Positions 48,245 through 59,200 of a stretch of 64,000 nt of DNA are shown piece by piece (positions within the stretch are counted from its first letter, which is position 1; each line of letters opens with the position of its first letter). Source of the DNA: Quercus robur (Eukaryota > Streptophyta > Magnoliopsida > Fagales > Fagaceae); assembly GCF_932294415.1 (NCBI RefSeq), contig NC_065535.1, forward strand, positions 10,349,282-10,413,281, read 5' to 3'. The position numbers and the translations under genes were made by a program. The notes beneath the pieces are model-generated. The model worked only from the letters and a program-made list of their open reading frames with translations, was not told the DNA's origin and did not search any database.

Positions 48245-49081
48245 GAGTCTTTTGGCTTAATATTGTTAAATTCGAAGTTAATTTGTGCTATAAGTACTGT
48301 TCCAACTTATTTAGGAATTTGAGGAAAGAGAGTGAATTTCGGCAATACCGTTGCCGAAATTCAACAAAAGTAGGAGAGAGAAATTTTTGATTTTCGGCAA
48401 CACCACCACCGAAATTCCTTCTGCACATTTCAATTTTTTTTTTTTTTTTTAAGAAATGATATGTGCACACAATTTTTACAATAATTTTACAACATTTTCA
48501 CAACAAATCACAGGTAATTAGTTATTATTAGTTAAAATTTGAATTTAACACTGAGATTACTTTTTTAATCCAACAATAATAACCTGCCACTTAAAATTTG
48601 TTGTAAAAATATTGTAAAAATTGTGTGCACATATCATTTCTTAAAAAAAAAAAAAAGTGAAATGTGGCAATGGCATTGCCGAAATAGGAGGGAAAAATAC
48701 ATAATTTTTACAATATTTTTACAACATTTTCACAACAAATCACAGGTAATTAGTTATTATTAGTTAAAATTTGAATTTAACACTGAGATTACTTTTTTAA
48801 TCCAACAATAACAACCTGCCACTTAAAATTTGTTGTAAAAATATTGTAAAAATTGTGTCCACATATCATTTCTTAAAAAAAAAAAAAAAAAATTGAAATG
48901 TGCAGAAGGAATTTCGGTGATGGTGTTGCCAAAAATCAAAAATTTCTCTCTCCTACTTTTGTTGAATTTCGGCAACGGTATTGCCGAAATTCACTCTCTT
49001 TCCTCAAATTCCTAAATAAGTTGGAACAGTACCTATAGCACAAATTAACTTCGAATTTAACAATATTAAACCAAAAGACTC
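48245..49081. mobile_element. Mutator-like MITE 2, same family
   Basis: The 9-bp duplication TCCAAATAA flanks it (48236-48244 and 49082-49090). The TIRs begin GAGTCTTTTGGCTTAATATT and run about 200 bases, including TGAATTTCGGCAATACCG. The TIR is clearly related to that of MITE 1, only 54 bases away, but each has its own target duplication, so these are two insertions. A different inverted-repeat element occupies its centre. Confidence 0.88.
48452..48880. mobile_element. Nested inverted-repeat element, partly duplicated in tandem
   Basis: A first unit (48452-48644) has ~45-base inverted ends (AAGAAATGATATGTGCACAC and its complement). A second, left-truncated unit (about 48694-48875) repeats it at an offset of 232 bases with few mismatches. 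Both lie inside MITE 2. The piece between the units carries GGCAATGGCATTGCCGAAAT, which belongs to the host MITE's motif set. Confidence 0.7.
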
Positions 49082-49090
49082 TCCAAATAA

Positions 49091-50415
49091 AGTCTTCCGC
49101 GTGGTGACAGCCCCTCCTCACCAAAGCGTCAGATGTTCAATCCAATTTGATAACAATGCTGTAGATTGAAGTATTAATAATTATAAGTTTCTCCCAAAAA
49201 AAAAAAAAAAATCTTAATAATTATACAAGAAATCACGCGGTTTTCAATCACTATTTTTGTTTGGCTCCAAAATTCCAAGAACTTTCCCACTCGAAATAAT
49301 TTAAAAAGAACCCACTTAGTTTACACTTAACAATCACTAATTTTTTTATTACCGAAAATTCAATAACACTCGTTAATATTTTGTTATTTATATAAATCAT
49401 TTATAACGTGTAACCAATCAAAAAAAAAAAAACACCTACCTTGTCAAAACTACATCTTATCCGGGAAACAGTCTCTCATCCATTTCAATCCAAATAAAAA
49501 GAAAATCCTAATCTAGTTTCCTTCCACCTTCCCACTCCTTTTCTCTCCTCTTCATGTTCACTCTTCTTTGTCTCTGTTTCCCCTCTCTGTGGAAAGGTGA
49601 CACCCAGTTGCCCACGAAGACATCTTATAGGAGGAAAAGCTTCCATTAACCACAATCAGTGACAAAAACTGCTATTAGGCACTTTAATCCTAGTTGATAA
49701 TACAAATGGACAATTAAGAGTGCTTACTAGCCCCCCCTCTCCCTTCTCTTTTTCTCTTTCTTCAAAAAGGTTTAAATTATATCAAACTAAAACCACATAA
49801 TTCAATGAGTTCTAACTCAACTGCACCTCCCCCTTTATAAGTTTTAGGAGGAGGGAAGGTTGTTGCTTCAAGAAATCAAGACCTCATTAGATGCGTGTAT
49901 AACTTATCAATAAAAAAAAAATACTCATATATAAATCCACCGTTGATCAAGGACAATCATGGCAAAGCCAGAGGTGACGCAAGAAAAAGGAGTCAAGGCA
50001 CTGAAAACCCCAAATTTCTGAGGATGGTGCGCTAGTCACTAAAGTTCACTAAATCCATATACAAGAGCTCAGCAAATATAATAGAAGATAAAAGGTACTG
50101 GTGGAACATCATCATCATCATCATCAAATAAATAGACAATGCACTGCAACCAAACATCCCATAGAGCTGCTTGCCTAACAGTGAAGCACAGCCCGACAAT
50201 ACACTGGTGACACAGAACAGCCCATAAGCATGGGAACCGGCAACAGAATATTATGAAGAAACCAAGAGCACATGCTCCAAAAGTACATTTGCATTAGAGT
50301 TCGTATTTACATATATTCACAAGCTTGCTACACATATATATAGGTAGAAGGGAGGAGAGTTATCAATGATATGTCGCCAATCTCATCCACTTTGAACAAT
50401 GTTTTTATGTACAGT
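49091..50415. other. Intergenic DNA, 3' flank of the nuclease gene
   Basis: There are poly-A runs near 49196-49211 and 49420-49432, and a (CAT)n tract near 50107-50124. No gene or element could be supported. Confidence 0.4.
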
Positions 50416-53400
50416 TTAAATTGTCCAAGAGCTGAAAAAGAAAATGAAAAACTTGTCACTTAACTATGTCAGTTGCATTAACATGAGAATTGGGAGTAAC
50501 AATGAGCTCCATACCTGTTATTTAAGTTCCTTTTAGCCCGGAGTTGACTGAGTTTGTCCCTCCACTGAGCTGTAAGTAGAGCATCAAAAAAACATGAGAA
50601 TTCCTATGCTCTAACATGGAGGAAAAATCAACCATTTTGTTCTCTTTTACTATTATTATTATTATTTTTGTGGAAGGAAGGGGATGCAAAGGTGCTAGCA
50701 TTCCATTTTATTATAGTTCATTAGGGGTACTAGGTTATTTTCAAAAAACCAAAACAACCAGACCTCCCATGATGGGATCCATAGTGGCATCAATGCATCA
50801 TTCTTATAAAGCATTAACATCTTGTTATTATTTGATTTTCCATAATGACCCCAGTTAGAAAATGGATGGTGCCTTGAAATGATTAAGAGAAAATCACTAT
50901 CTTCATTTAAAAAAAGAAAAATAATCAGAGGATAAAATAACTGAATATTTTGATTAATTGAAGAATACCATACACAATATGACTAGTTCTCTTCCCAGTG
51001 ATGACACCTAATGGTCAGAAAATCAAGTTCTTACAAACAAGACTCATAGCCTGATGGCCCTGAATCCACTTACTAGCAGAAAGCACAATGTCATATCAAT
51101 ATCTAAGGCTATTGTTCAAAATTGCAGTAAATTGCCATTTGTGAATTCAATATCATCTACTTTGCATTTTTTATCAACCATTAAAAATAATGTTGAAATT
51201 CTAAGAAGAGGACAAAAGTATACCAGCATCCCTATAGCGTTCTTCAACAGCAGCAATCAGCATGTTGCGCACAAGATTAAACTCCTTTGTTTCAATGCAT
51301 GGTTGACCAGTTGGCCTGAAACCAAAACATCTTCATAAGCACCTCTCTTTCACCAAATACTGGGTCATAATATAAACAGATAGCCACTGCTTTCAAATTT
51401 CTCATTTATTAACTTCCAAAATCTACAGCCAACAGAGTGGGTCACTGTGAACCTCTTAAGCCACGGCAAACAATCATAATAGATAACAGATAACAGTCAA
51501 ATTATCAGATTGTAGACAAGTCAGGTTTGCTGGATGGAAAGATATACATAATTTTTATAATAGAAAAACTTATCTATTCAAACAAAACACCCAGAATACA
51601 ACTTGTGGGGACATACAACACATTAATTTGCTCCTAGTGAAGGAAACCTGGGGAAAAAAAAGGCTCCAGTGATCACAAGAGTTACCGATCCATTTCAGTA
51701 AATAATAAGCCATCTGAAGCAGGGTTTTGTGTAAACAGCTTCCCAGATTCAATGACTCTCATTCCGTCACTATATGCCAAGTACTTGTTCACTTGAATTG
51801 GCACCTGCCCATTAAACACAAATGGTCAGTTGATCAGTAATTTAATAACAAGCATTTAAAGCCTTCACATTTCAAATCATGCAATATGGCAAATTTCTAA
51901 AGCTTACAAAAGTCAACCTTAGAGAATACCATAGCTACAATACCTTGTGTCAGAAGTAGGCCTACCACCACCATTCATACTTTACATTAAAAGGATGAAC
52001 TACATAATTAGCATTTATCTATTGCAAATCATGGCATCAAAAGGAGTTCCTATACTAAGGAAATCAATTAGGTGTCCTGTGAAGATTACTTCTAAAAGAA
52101 AGAAAAAAGAAAGAAACAAACTGCAATAATTTTTTTATATTTATTTATAATAAATTTTTTAAAAAAAGAGGCAAAATCAAATAATCAGAACTCCAAAGAT
52201 ATTAAATAGCATATTCAAATACATGTCTAACACAGCATTATGCATTATTGAATCTGATATAGCTGGAGTGAATAGACAATCAGGCATTACATATAACATA
52301 TTAAGCACAAGGCACCAGATATATAGGTAAATATATAAATATCCAATATAAAGAACTACCTAAATCTTGGCTAGACAAGTATAAGTACTTCACCCTACAT
52401 GCATATTAATAAGATTCCAAATACAATGACCACCACAACCTTTTTCAGATATGCAAAGCACACAATTGTAAGCTCCACATTCGGCCCTATTTGAAGTAGC
52501 CAAAATACTATACATTCACTATCCTTTCCTCCAATCCTCAATCTTGATCAGGTTCCAAGACAAGCAATGCAATTCATCATACCAACCAAATGAGTATCAG
52601 TATCTCCAACTTCATACATTTAATTCCATGTATCAAAAAATGGCTATCATAATAGCCAGGGCACAAGCAAAGATAATCATGGGCATGCTTGGTTGAAATG
52701 TAACATTCTTATCCTCTAGCACTAATTAAATTGATCAGGCTTATCATCCATCTTCCCTGTCATAGCAAACCTTAATCTATCCACATTCAAGTTTCTGTTG
52801 TACCTTTATAATGTTTCAAGAACCACTTTATGCCATTGTAAATCCCTTTTAAGATAATGGTGAGTTCCATGACTGAGAAAACCATATCAAAAAGGTTCAT
52901 GAACAACAACACACATAGAATACCTTGCATCTTACTGCAATGTTGATGGCATCTGAAGGTCGAAGGTCAAAACTGACACACTCTGTCTCATTACCCACCT
53001 GTCATGACATTGAACAGACCAACCCGTCACAACAATGTATGGTTGTACATTTTCACACATTCCACCCCCCCCCCCCCCCCCCCAAAAAAAAAAAAAAAAA
53101 AGATAAAGATAAAGGAGAACTAAAGTACAAGGGTATAGTTTATATGCCTTGGTGAGGTATAACTGAGCAAAATATGCTTCATGCACTCTCTTAGTAACTC
53201 TAACAATTCTGACCTGCATTAACAGAAAATAAGTATCATATTCAAAATCATGAAGAAAGCAAGTTCAAGTGGCACAATCTGATTGTAAGAGAGGAATAAA
53301 CAGACACAAACATACTTCATAGCCCATCTTATCAATCATCTCCTTAACCACTTGATAGAGAGTGGGTCTAGCCTGACAAAAATAATCACATAGTAATCTT

Positions 53401-54473
53401 CAGCAAAGCTATTGGACATAAAACCAAGTTTTCCTAAGTCAGATTTTGATAGTGAAATATCCCACGTATAAAAATTCTAATTCAATAAGGAAGGAAGAAG
53501 GAGCAGGGAGAATTGACACGTACAATTGGAACATTGCGCACTGCTGCCATGAGCAAAACACTTGGCATTTCCACTGAAAATAAAGGCAAACACAAATTTC
53601 AAAATGACAGAAATTAATGCAGTATCTGATATATACTTTAGAAATGAAGATCTTCTAGAAAGAATCAGAAGCAAGAATTTTGTTTTTGGGACAAGTAATG
53701 GAGGAGAGAATTGGAAGCAAGATATACATACAAACAATTATGGGAAGAAGAAGACCAGTCCCATCTTCCATTTTCAATACAATTGCAGGATGTGGAGCAT
53801 AATCTGGCAGATGCCCACCCTGAGGGTTGTTGTGGACACATCTTAGATTCCTACCATCCCTCATTTTGATCATGAAACCATCTATTCCACTCTTCACCTC
53901 AACTATATCAAAAAACAAATGGAAATATCAATTAATGAAAAGCTGATCATCAAAGCATATGAAAATCTGTGGTAATATTATTAAGAGGCCAGTGACCCAG
54001 ACTATCATTTTTCAATAGAATTTTTAGACCCAAAATCATCTCTGCTGAAATAAATTACTACCATATATATATATATATATATGAGCAATAAGAAACAAAA
54101 TGGGTTTCAAACAATCCACAATTATATGAGAATTACGCGCAAAGACATGAGCTAGCCACTGGCTTAACTTACCGGCTTCAATCACACTAGAGTTAACATA
54201 ATCTTCATCATTTATGTTGAAGTTCTCTGCCATGCTTCCATTCCCATCGGACGGTGAGCTGTAACTACAATGCACTGTCTTGCATTTTTGCAAGTGTAAT
54301 TGGTGAGGCAAAATCCCAACTTTAGTCTTGCTACATTTGATCCCTTTCAATCCCAAGAATTCACTTCGAAGAAGCCTAGCCTTCATGAAAGGACCAATAG
54401 TTGGCAGAGTGTAAAATCCCACTTGTTTTACACGAACAGAGGGACAAATCACTGGTCCTTGCAGAGACACCAT
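50416..54473 (-). CDS. BBD: Bifunctional nuclease (BBD type)
   Basis: Exons: 54173-54473, 53732-53902, 53524-53573, 53316-53372, 53148-53213, 52924-52998, 51686-51804, 51224-51315, 50515-50569 and 50416-50431, giving 333 aa. After a variable N-terminus come VKSGIDGFMIKMRDGRNLRC, GGHLPDYAPHPAIVLKMEDG, the DNase-RNase core (LEMPSVLLMAAVRNVPIARP, VHEAYFAQLYL, CVSFDLRPSDAINIAVRCK) and a C-terminal UVR-like motif (AAVEERYRDAAQWRDKL). The family, including Arabidopsis BBD1/BBD2 (about 325-329 aa), is reported to degrade RNA and DNA and act in stress or ABA responses. The intron after 53148 uses a GC donor. The 3' end is ambiguous: skipping the last splice gives a stop at 50478-50480 and 340 aa. Confidence 0.92.
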
Positions 54474-55400
54474 ATTTCAATACCTACTAAAAATTTGAAG
54501 GGTTCAAAACAAATGTTATGACTGACAAAGCAATAGGAATACAAACATAAAGAACCAGCTCAATGAATTAAAGTTCATAGCTTCAACATATACAAGGGAT
54601 TCTCTTACAAACATATATTAAATTTAAATTTTAGATTTTTCATGATTTGGATTTTTCTTTTTCTTTTTATGGGACCCCCCAAAAAGAAAATCAACGAAAC
54701 CAGCCAAATATACACTAAACACCAACTGACTCATGTAGATCAGGTTGGCTTATTTAAGAATCTAATAAATAAACAACTTATAACAAAAGGTTTCATATTC
54801 TTTTTTTCTTTTCAACTTTCTCGGGAACCAAACAGAGACAAACGTTTTGGAGTGGCAGCGTGTTTCTTTCTCTCCCTCTCTCTCTCTCTCTGTGGAATTT
54901 GCTTAGTTGTAAATTTCTATCAGTGAGTTAGAAAAGAAATAAATAAATCAAAACCCATAATTAATCACACCTGAGGGCCTAAGATCAACAACGATCAATA
55001 CCTCTTAATCGCCGATCACAGCTACAAACAGAGACTTTTTTGCTTTGCTTTTCAGTTTCTCCCAAGATTTAAGGATTCCGGTAAACTGAAATTTCCTGGT
55101 AAAGTAAAATCCAAAGAAAACGAAAACGTAAGACGACCGGTACGTGAGAGTATTAATATGTTCAAATTGTTAAAAGATCCGAATCGAGGAAAACCAGAAA
55201 TCGGGAAAATTTAAGGTGGGAAGTGGTCGGATTTTTAGTGAGATGAGAAGAGATGAAGCAAACTGTTTGTTGGGTTGGGATTAGAACTGACCAGACCGAC
55301 AATATAAGGATTGGATAACAAAGATGAGAGACTTGCGATAAGATAAGAGAATCTTTTGTAGAGAGAGTCTCTCAGATTATTAAAGACTTTCAAGTTTGTA
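54474..55400 (-). promoter_or_regulatory. Nuclease gene 5' leader with probable UTR intron
   Basis: A splice acceptor (TTTTTAG) lies just upstream of the ATG at about 54487. A possible donor (CCTCAG, then GTGTGA) lies near 54971, suggesting a 5' UTR intron of about 485 bases. That intron carries a purine (GA)n run in mRNA sense (plus-strand CT at about 54872-54891). Exon limits are inferred from motifs only. Confidence 0.4.
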
Positions 55401-56948
55401 GAGGCACAACATTAATCAATCACTTCTTGGTCCAATTACTGTTATGGCCCTTCTGGTTCACTAATGGTATAAGTATAATTTCTCTTTTTTCTCTGTTTTT
55501 TTAATAAGCCCAATGTGGATTGAATTAAGGTTTGATTAAGGGGGGGAAAAAAAAAAAGAAGGGCTACTTGGTAATGTTGTTTAAGTGTTGTGAAAATATG
55601 TATGAATGAAAAAATATTGTGAAAATACGTGTTATGTTATTTAAACAATGAAAACTGCTCAAACAACGTTACTAAACAAGTCCAAAGTATTTGAAGTGAT
55701 GATGACTATTTTAGAATGATTGTTCTTATTTGATCAAAATCTATTCAAACATCAATAGATTTTGGTGTAAGTAGTAATCAAATCTATATCTCTTATTCTC
55801 ATTATTATAAAATAAAATAAAATAAAAATCTTTATCTTTTATGAGCTAAGCTGATTACAATTCACTTCGTTCGATAATTTTTGGGAATCATTAATATTTA
55901 CACCTAATTAAGTATTTATGGACTTCAAAAATTCACTCCATCTTCCTTGTGTGTGTGTTTATTTCTAAACAAAAAAAAAAGTATTTAGGGACTAAAAGTC
56001 ACACTACTTTGTAGAATCATGCATTCCTATTAGGGACATGTCACAACTTATGGGCAAAAAATTGTAGAGATTAGTTAAGGTTTGTAACAATAAATGTTTC
56101 TAAGGGAATGAAAAAAAGGTAGGTGGGTATTGAAATAAGATTTTCACTATAATATAAGAATGATAGGGGTAATTCTTATTGGAAAAAAAAGGGATAAAAA
56201 GTCATTTAAGATTGTTTGATTAGGTTTAATTATAAATAATTAATGTGCCAATGAATAAAAATCGTTCGATTTAAGTTAAGGGATAAAAAAAAAAAAAAGG
56301 TAGATGGATATTTAATAGTATAATTTTGGGTAATGACCAATAAAAATACATATGATTTTGGATATGAAAAAATAAACAAACTGAGTCAAAGGTTTTGTAC
56401 TATATGATATGAATGATAGAAAACTAACTTGTAATCTCATGCATACAGATAGATGCATTTAAAAATAAACATAATTAGATATATATTAAAATTATTACCT
56501 AAGTTGAATACTAATGATTATCATTTTTATGTTTTTGTTAACTCTTAAAAAAATTATTGTGAGGGTATTATCTGGTAGCGTGTGAATGGTTCATTCTTAA
56601 TTATTTTATTTTGGGAACAAAATATTCTCTTACTTCTTAACTTAATTTTTTTATATAGTAATGTTAGATGTATGCTCAACAAATCATACTGTAAACCAGG
56701 GACCAAATTTGATTACCACATAAATCAGGGAACCACAAAATTGCATGACAATTTAATGATACTTGAAAATTGACACCAAAACAAAATCTTATTTTATATA
56801 ACCATTTCACAGCACGCATTAAAACTAGCAGAATTGTATACGGAAAGCATATAAATCATGAAAAAGTTATGAAGGCTTTCCTTGTTTATTTTCTTTCATT
56901 TTTTTAGCCTTAAAAACCAATGATCTAGGTATGATCATTGTTTTCTTC

Positions 56949-56988
<40 letters not shown>

Positions 56989-57691
56989 TATGATCATTGA
57001 ATTATAAATTTTAGTTAATTCAATTGATAAAGTCTTTTGCTATTGAAAAACATATAAAGTGTTTGATCTCCTACTTACACAAAAAAAACTAATAAATTTT
57101 TTAGTCTAATAATAAAGAATAATTATTAAAGACAAATATAAAATGTTAAAACTACAAAAAAGAAAATATCAACTTATGAAAAATAAAAAAGTCATTGGAC
57201 GCCCATAAATTCTGTTCCACATGTCAAAAAATGGACAAAACCTTTTTGTAATAATGGTTCTGGTTAGAAGGGTAGATATGACTTTTCACTCTAAACGGAT
57301 AATATAAGTCTGACCCCAAACCAAAATGGTTATGATACATCATCACTGGCTATGTATCTAAGTCTGACAGAACAGTGTTCCGGCGGCCGATGTTACCAAG
57401 ATTCCTCGTTTGAGCGACACGTGTGCAGTTATTTGCTTGGAAATTCTGGATAAGGCTGTCCAGTCTGGCAGTCTCGTCTCAAAATATCATATTTCTGTTT
57501 TTTTCTCTCGAAATATCTGGCGTGTTTGGTATATGCGTTTGAATAAATATTTTTAATTTTTAAATGATACTACATATATTTTAACACAATTTTTTTATCT
57601 ACATGTATTTCTAAAAAATATAAAAAACATTGCTTATATATAAAACGTTACAAAACGGAGCAATCAGTTTTAAGATTCTACTTTCGGAGCT
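55401..57691. other. AT-rich intergenic region
   Basis: An AT microsatellite lies at about 56966-56991 after a poly-A run. No gene, RNA or element was recognised. Confidence 0.45.
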
Positions 57692-57694
57692 TTA

Positions 57695-57934
57695 GGGCCT
57701 GTTTGGGTAACAAGTTTTCATCACTCAATTTCCGTCACTCAATTTCCATCACTCGTCACTCATCACTCATAACTCATCACTCATCACTCATCACTCATTT
57801 TTTCACACTCATTTGGCAACATCACTTTTATTTTCATCACTCAATTTTTTCACACTATTCATGGGTCCCACACCTGTCAGCCAGTACAGTAGTTTTTTTT
57901 TTTTTTTTTTTTATTAATACCCAACTCACCGAAG

Positions 57935-57970
<36 letters not shown>

Positions 57971-58158
57971 GAACAGCCAACCCAGGAAAAGAAAAAGAAA
58001 AAGAAAAAAAAAAAAAAAAAATAACAACGCCAAGTCGCCAACCCAGAAAAGAAAAAAAAAAAAAGGAAAAGAAAAAGAAAAGAAAAAAAAAAAGAACAAC
58101 GCAAACCCGCAAACCCAGAAGAAAAAAAAAAAAGAAACCTGAACGGCCAACCCAGGAA

Positions 58159-58190
<32 letters not shown>

Positions 58191-58526
58191 AAAAAAAAGC
58201 CAACGCCAACCCAGAAAAAAAAAAAAAAAAAAGAAAAAAAAAGTCAAAAGGTGGTCAAAAGTTGCGGCTGTGGGTCCCTCATGTGTGTTTATTTACGGAA
58301 ATGCCATTGAGTTATGAGTTATGGAAACTGAAAACAGCCTTTTGTTGTTTTCAGTTTCCATAACTCATAACTCAAAAATCAGAGAATTGAGTGATGGAAA
58401 CAGAGTTATGGAAACAGAGTTATCGTTTGGCCAAACAACCTTTTTACTATAGGTCCCACCATTTTTGAGTTATGAGTTATGGAAACAGAGAATTGAGTTA
58501 TCAAAAAACTCAATCCAAACGGCCCC
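57695..58526. mobile_element. PIF/Harbinger (Tourist-like) element with A/G-rich array
   Basis: Ends GGGCCTGTTTGGGT and ATCCAAACGGCCCC form inverted termini flanked by TTA (57692-57694 and 58527-58529). This is the TIR style and 3-bp duplication of Tourist/Harbinger MITEs. Inside are a (TCACTCA)n-like tract (57720-57800), an A/G-rich array of about five ~60-bp units marked by CAACCCAG (about 57940-58240), and a perfect 28-base-arm hairpin (about 58312-58372). No transposase is encoded, so it is non-autonomous. Confidence 0.8.
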
Positions 58527-58812
58527 TTAATTTGAATACTCATTAATTTTTGTACTTTTTTGGATTTTACTTCCGAGATTGAATACAAAATTGCAAGCAA
58601 ATAAATGGGTGTACATTGTACAACCACTTTAAAAGCTAATGGGTGTACAACCACTTTGAATATATTTTTTTATTCTCCTTACTTGGAAGTTTAATAGGAA
58701 AGTTAGGAATAAAACATGACTTCACTCATTTCTCTTAAGCCCAAATTTTCAATGTTCAATCTTCAAAATTAATAGAAATGAGAGATAATAGTATATAACC
58801 TTTTTTATTTTT

Positions 58813-59191
58813 GGGTAAACTTCATATTTGATCTTTAATTTTTATACCATATTTCAATTTAGTTTATAACATTTCAATTGTGTTAATTTGGTTTCTAACC
58901 TTTTAATATTGTGTCAATTTAGTTTCTACCGTTATATTTTAGATAAAAATTGCTGGCATGTCAAAAGGCTAAAATAAAATTTAAATTTATTGTCACATAA
59001 ATGGAAACTAATTTTTTATTTTAACCATTAGACACGTTATCAATTTAAAATAAATAAATAAATAAATAATAACGGTAGTGATTAAATTAATAAGGTACTA
59101 AAAGGTTATGGATCAAATTGACATAATTGCAAAGTTAGAAATCAAATTAAAATATGGTGCATAAGATAAGAACTAAATGCGTAATTTACTC
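58813..59191. mobile_element. Mutator-like MITE 3 (379 bp)
   Basis: Flanked by TTTATTTTT on both sides (58804-58812 and 59192-59200). It has long imperfect TIRs beginning GGGTAAACTTCATATTTGAT and ending GCGTAATTTACTC. Inner inverted pairs (CAATTTAGTTT and AAATCAAATTA style) extend over 100 bases. The TIR style and 9-bp duplication are those of plant MULE-type MITEs. It belongs to a different family from elements 1 and 2. Confidence 0.78.
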
Positions 59192-59200
59192 TTTATTTTT

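Noticed and set aside
57877-58247. Poly-phenylalanine open frames on the minus strand
   Set aside because: They are translations of the A/G-rich array within the Harbinger-like element.
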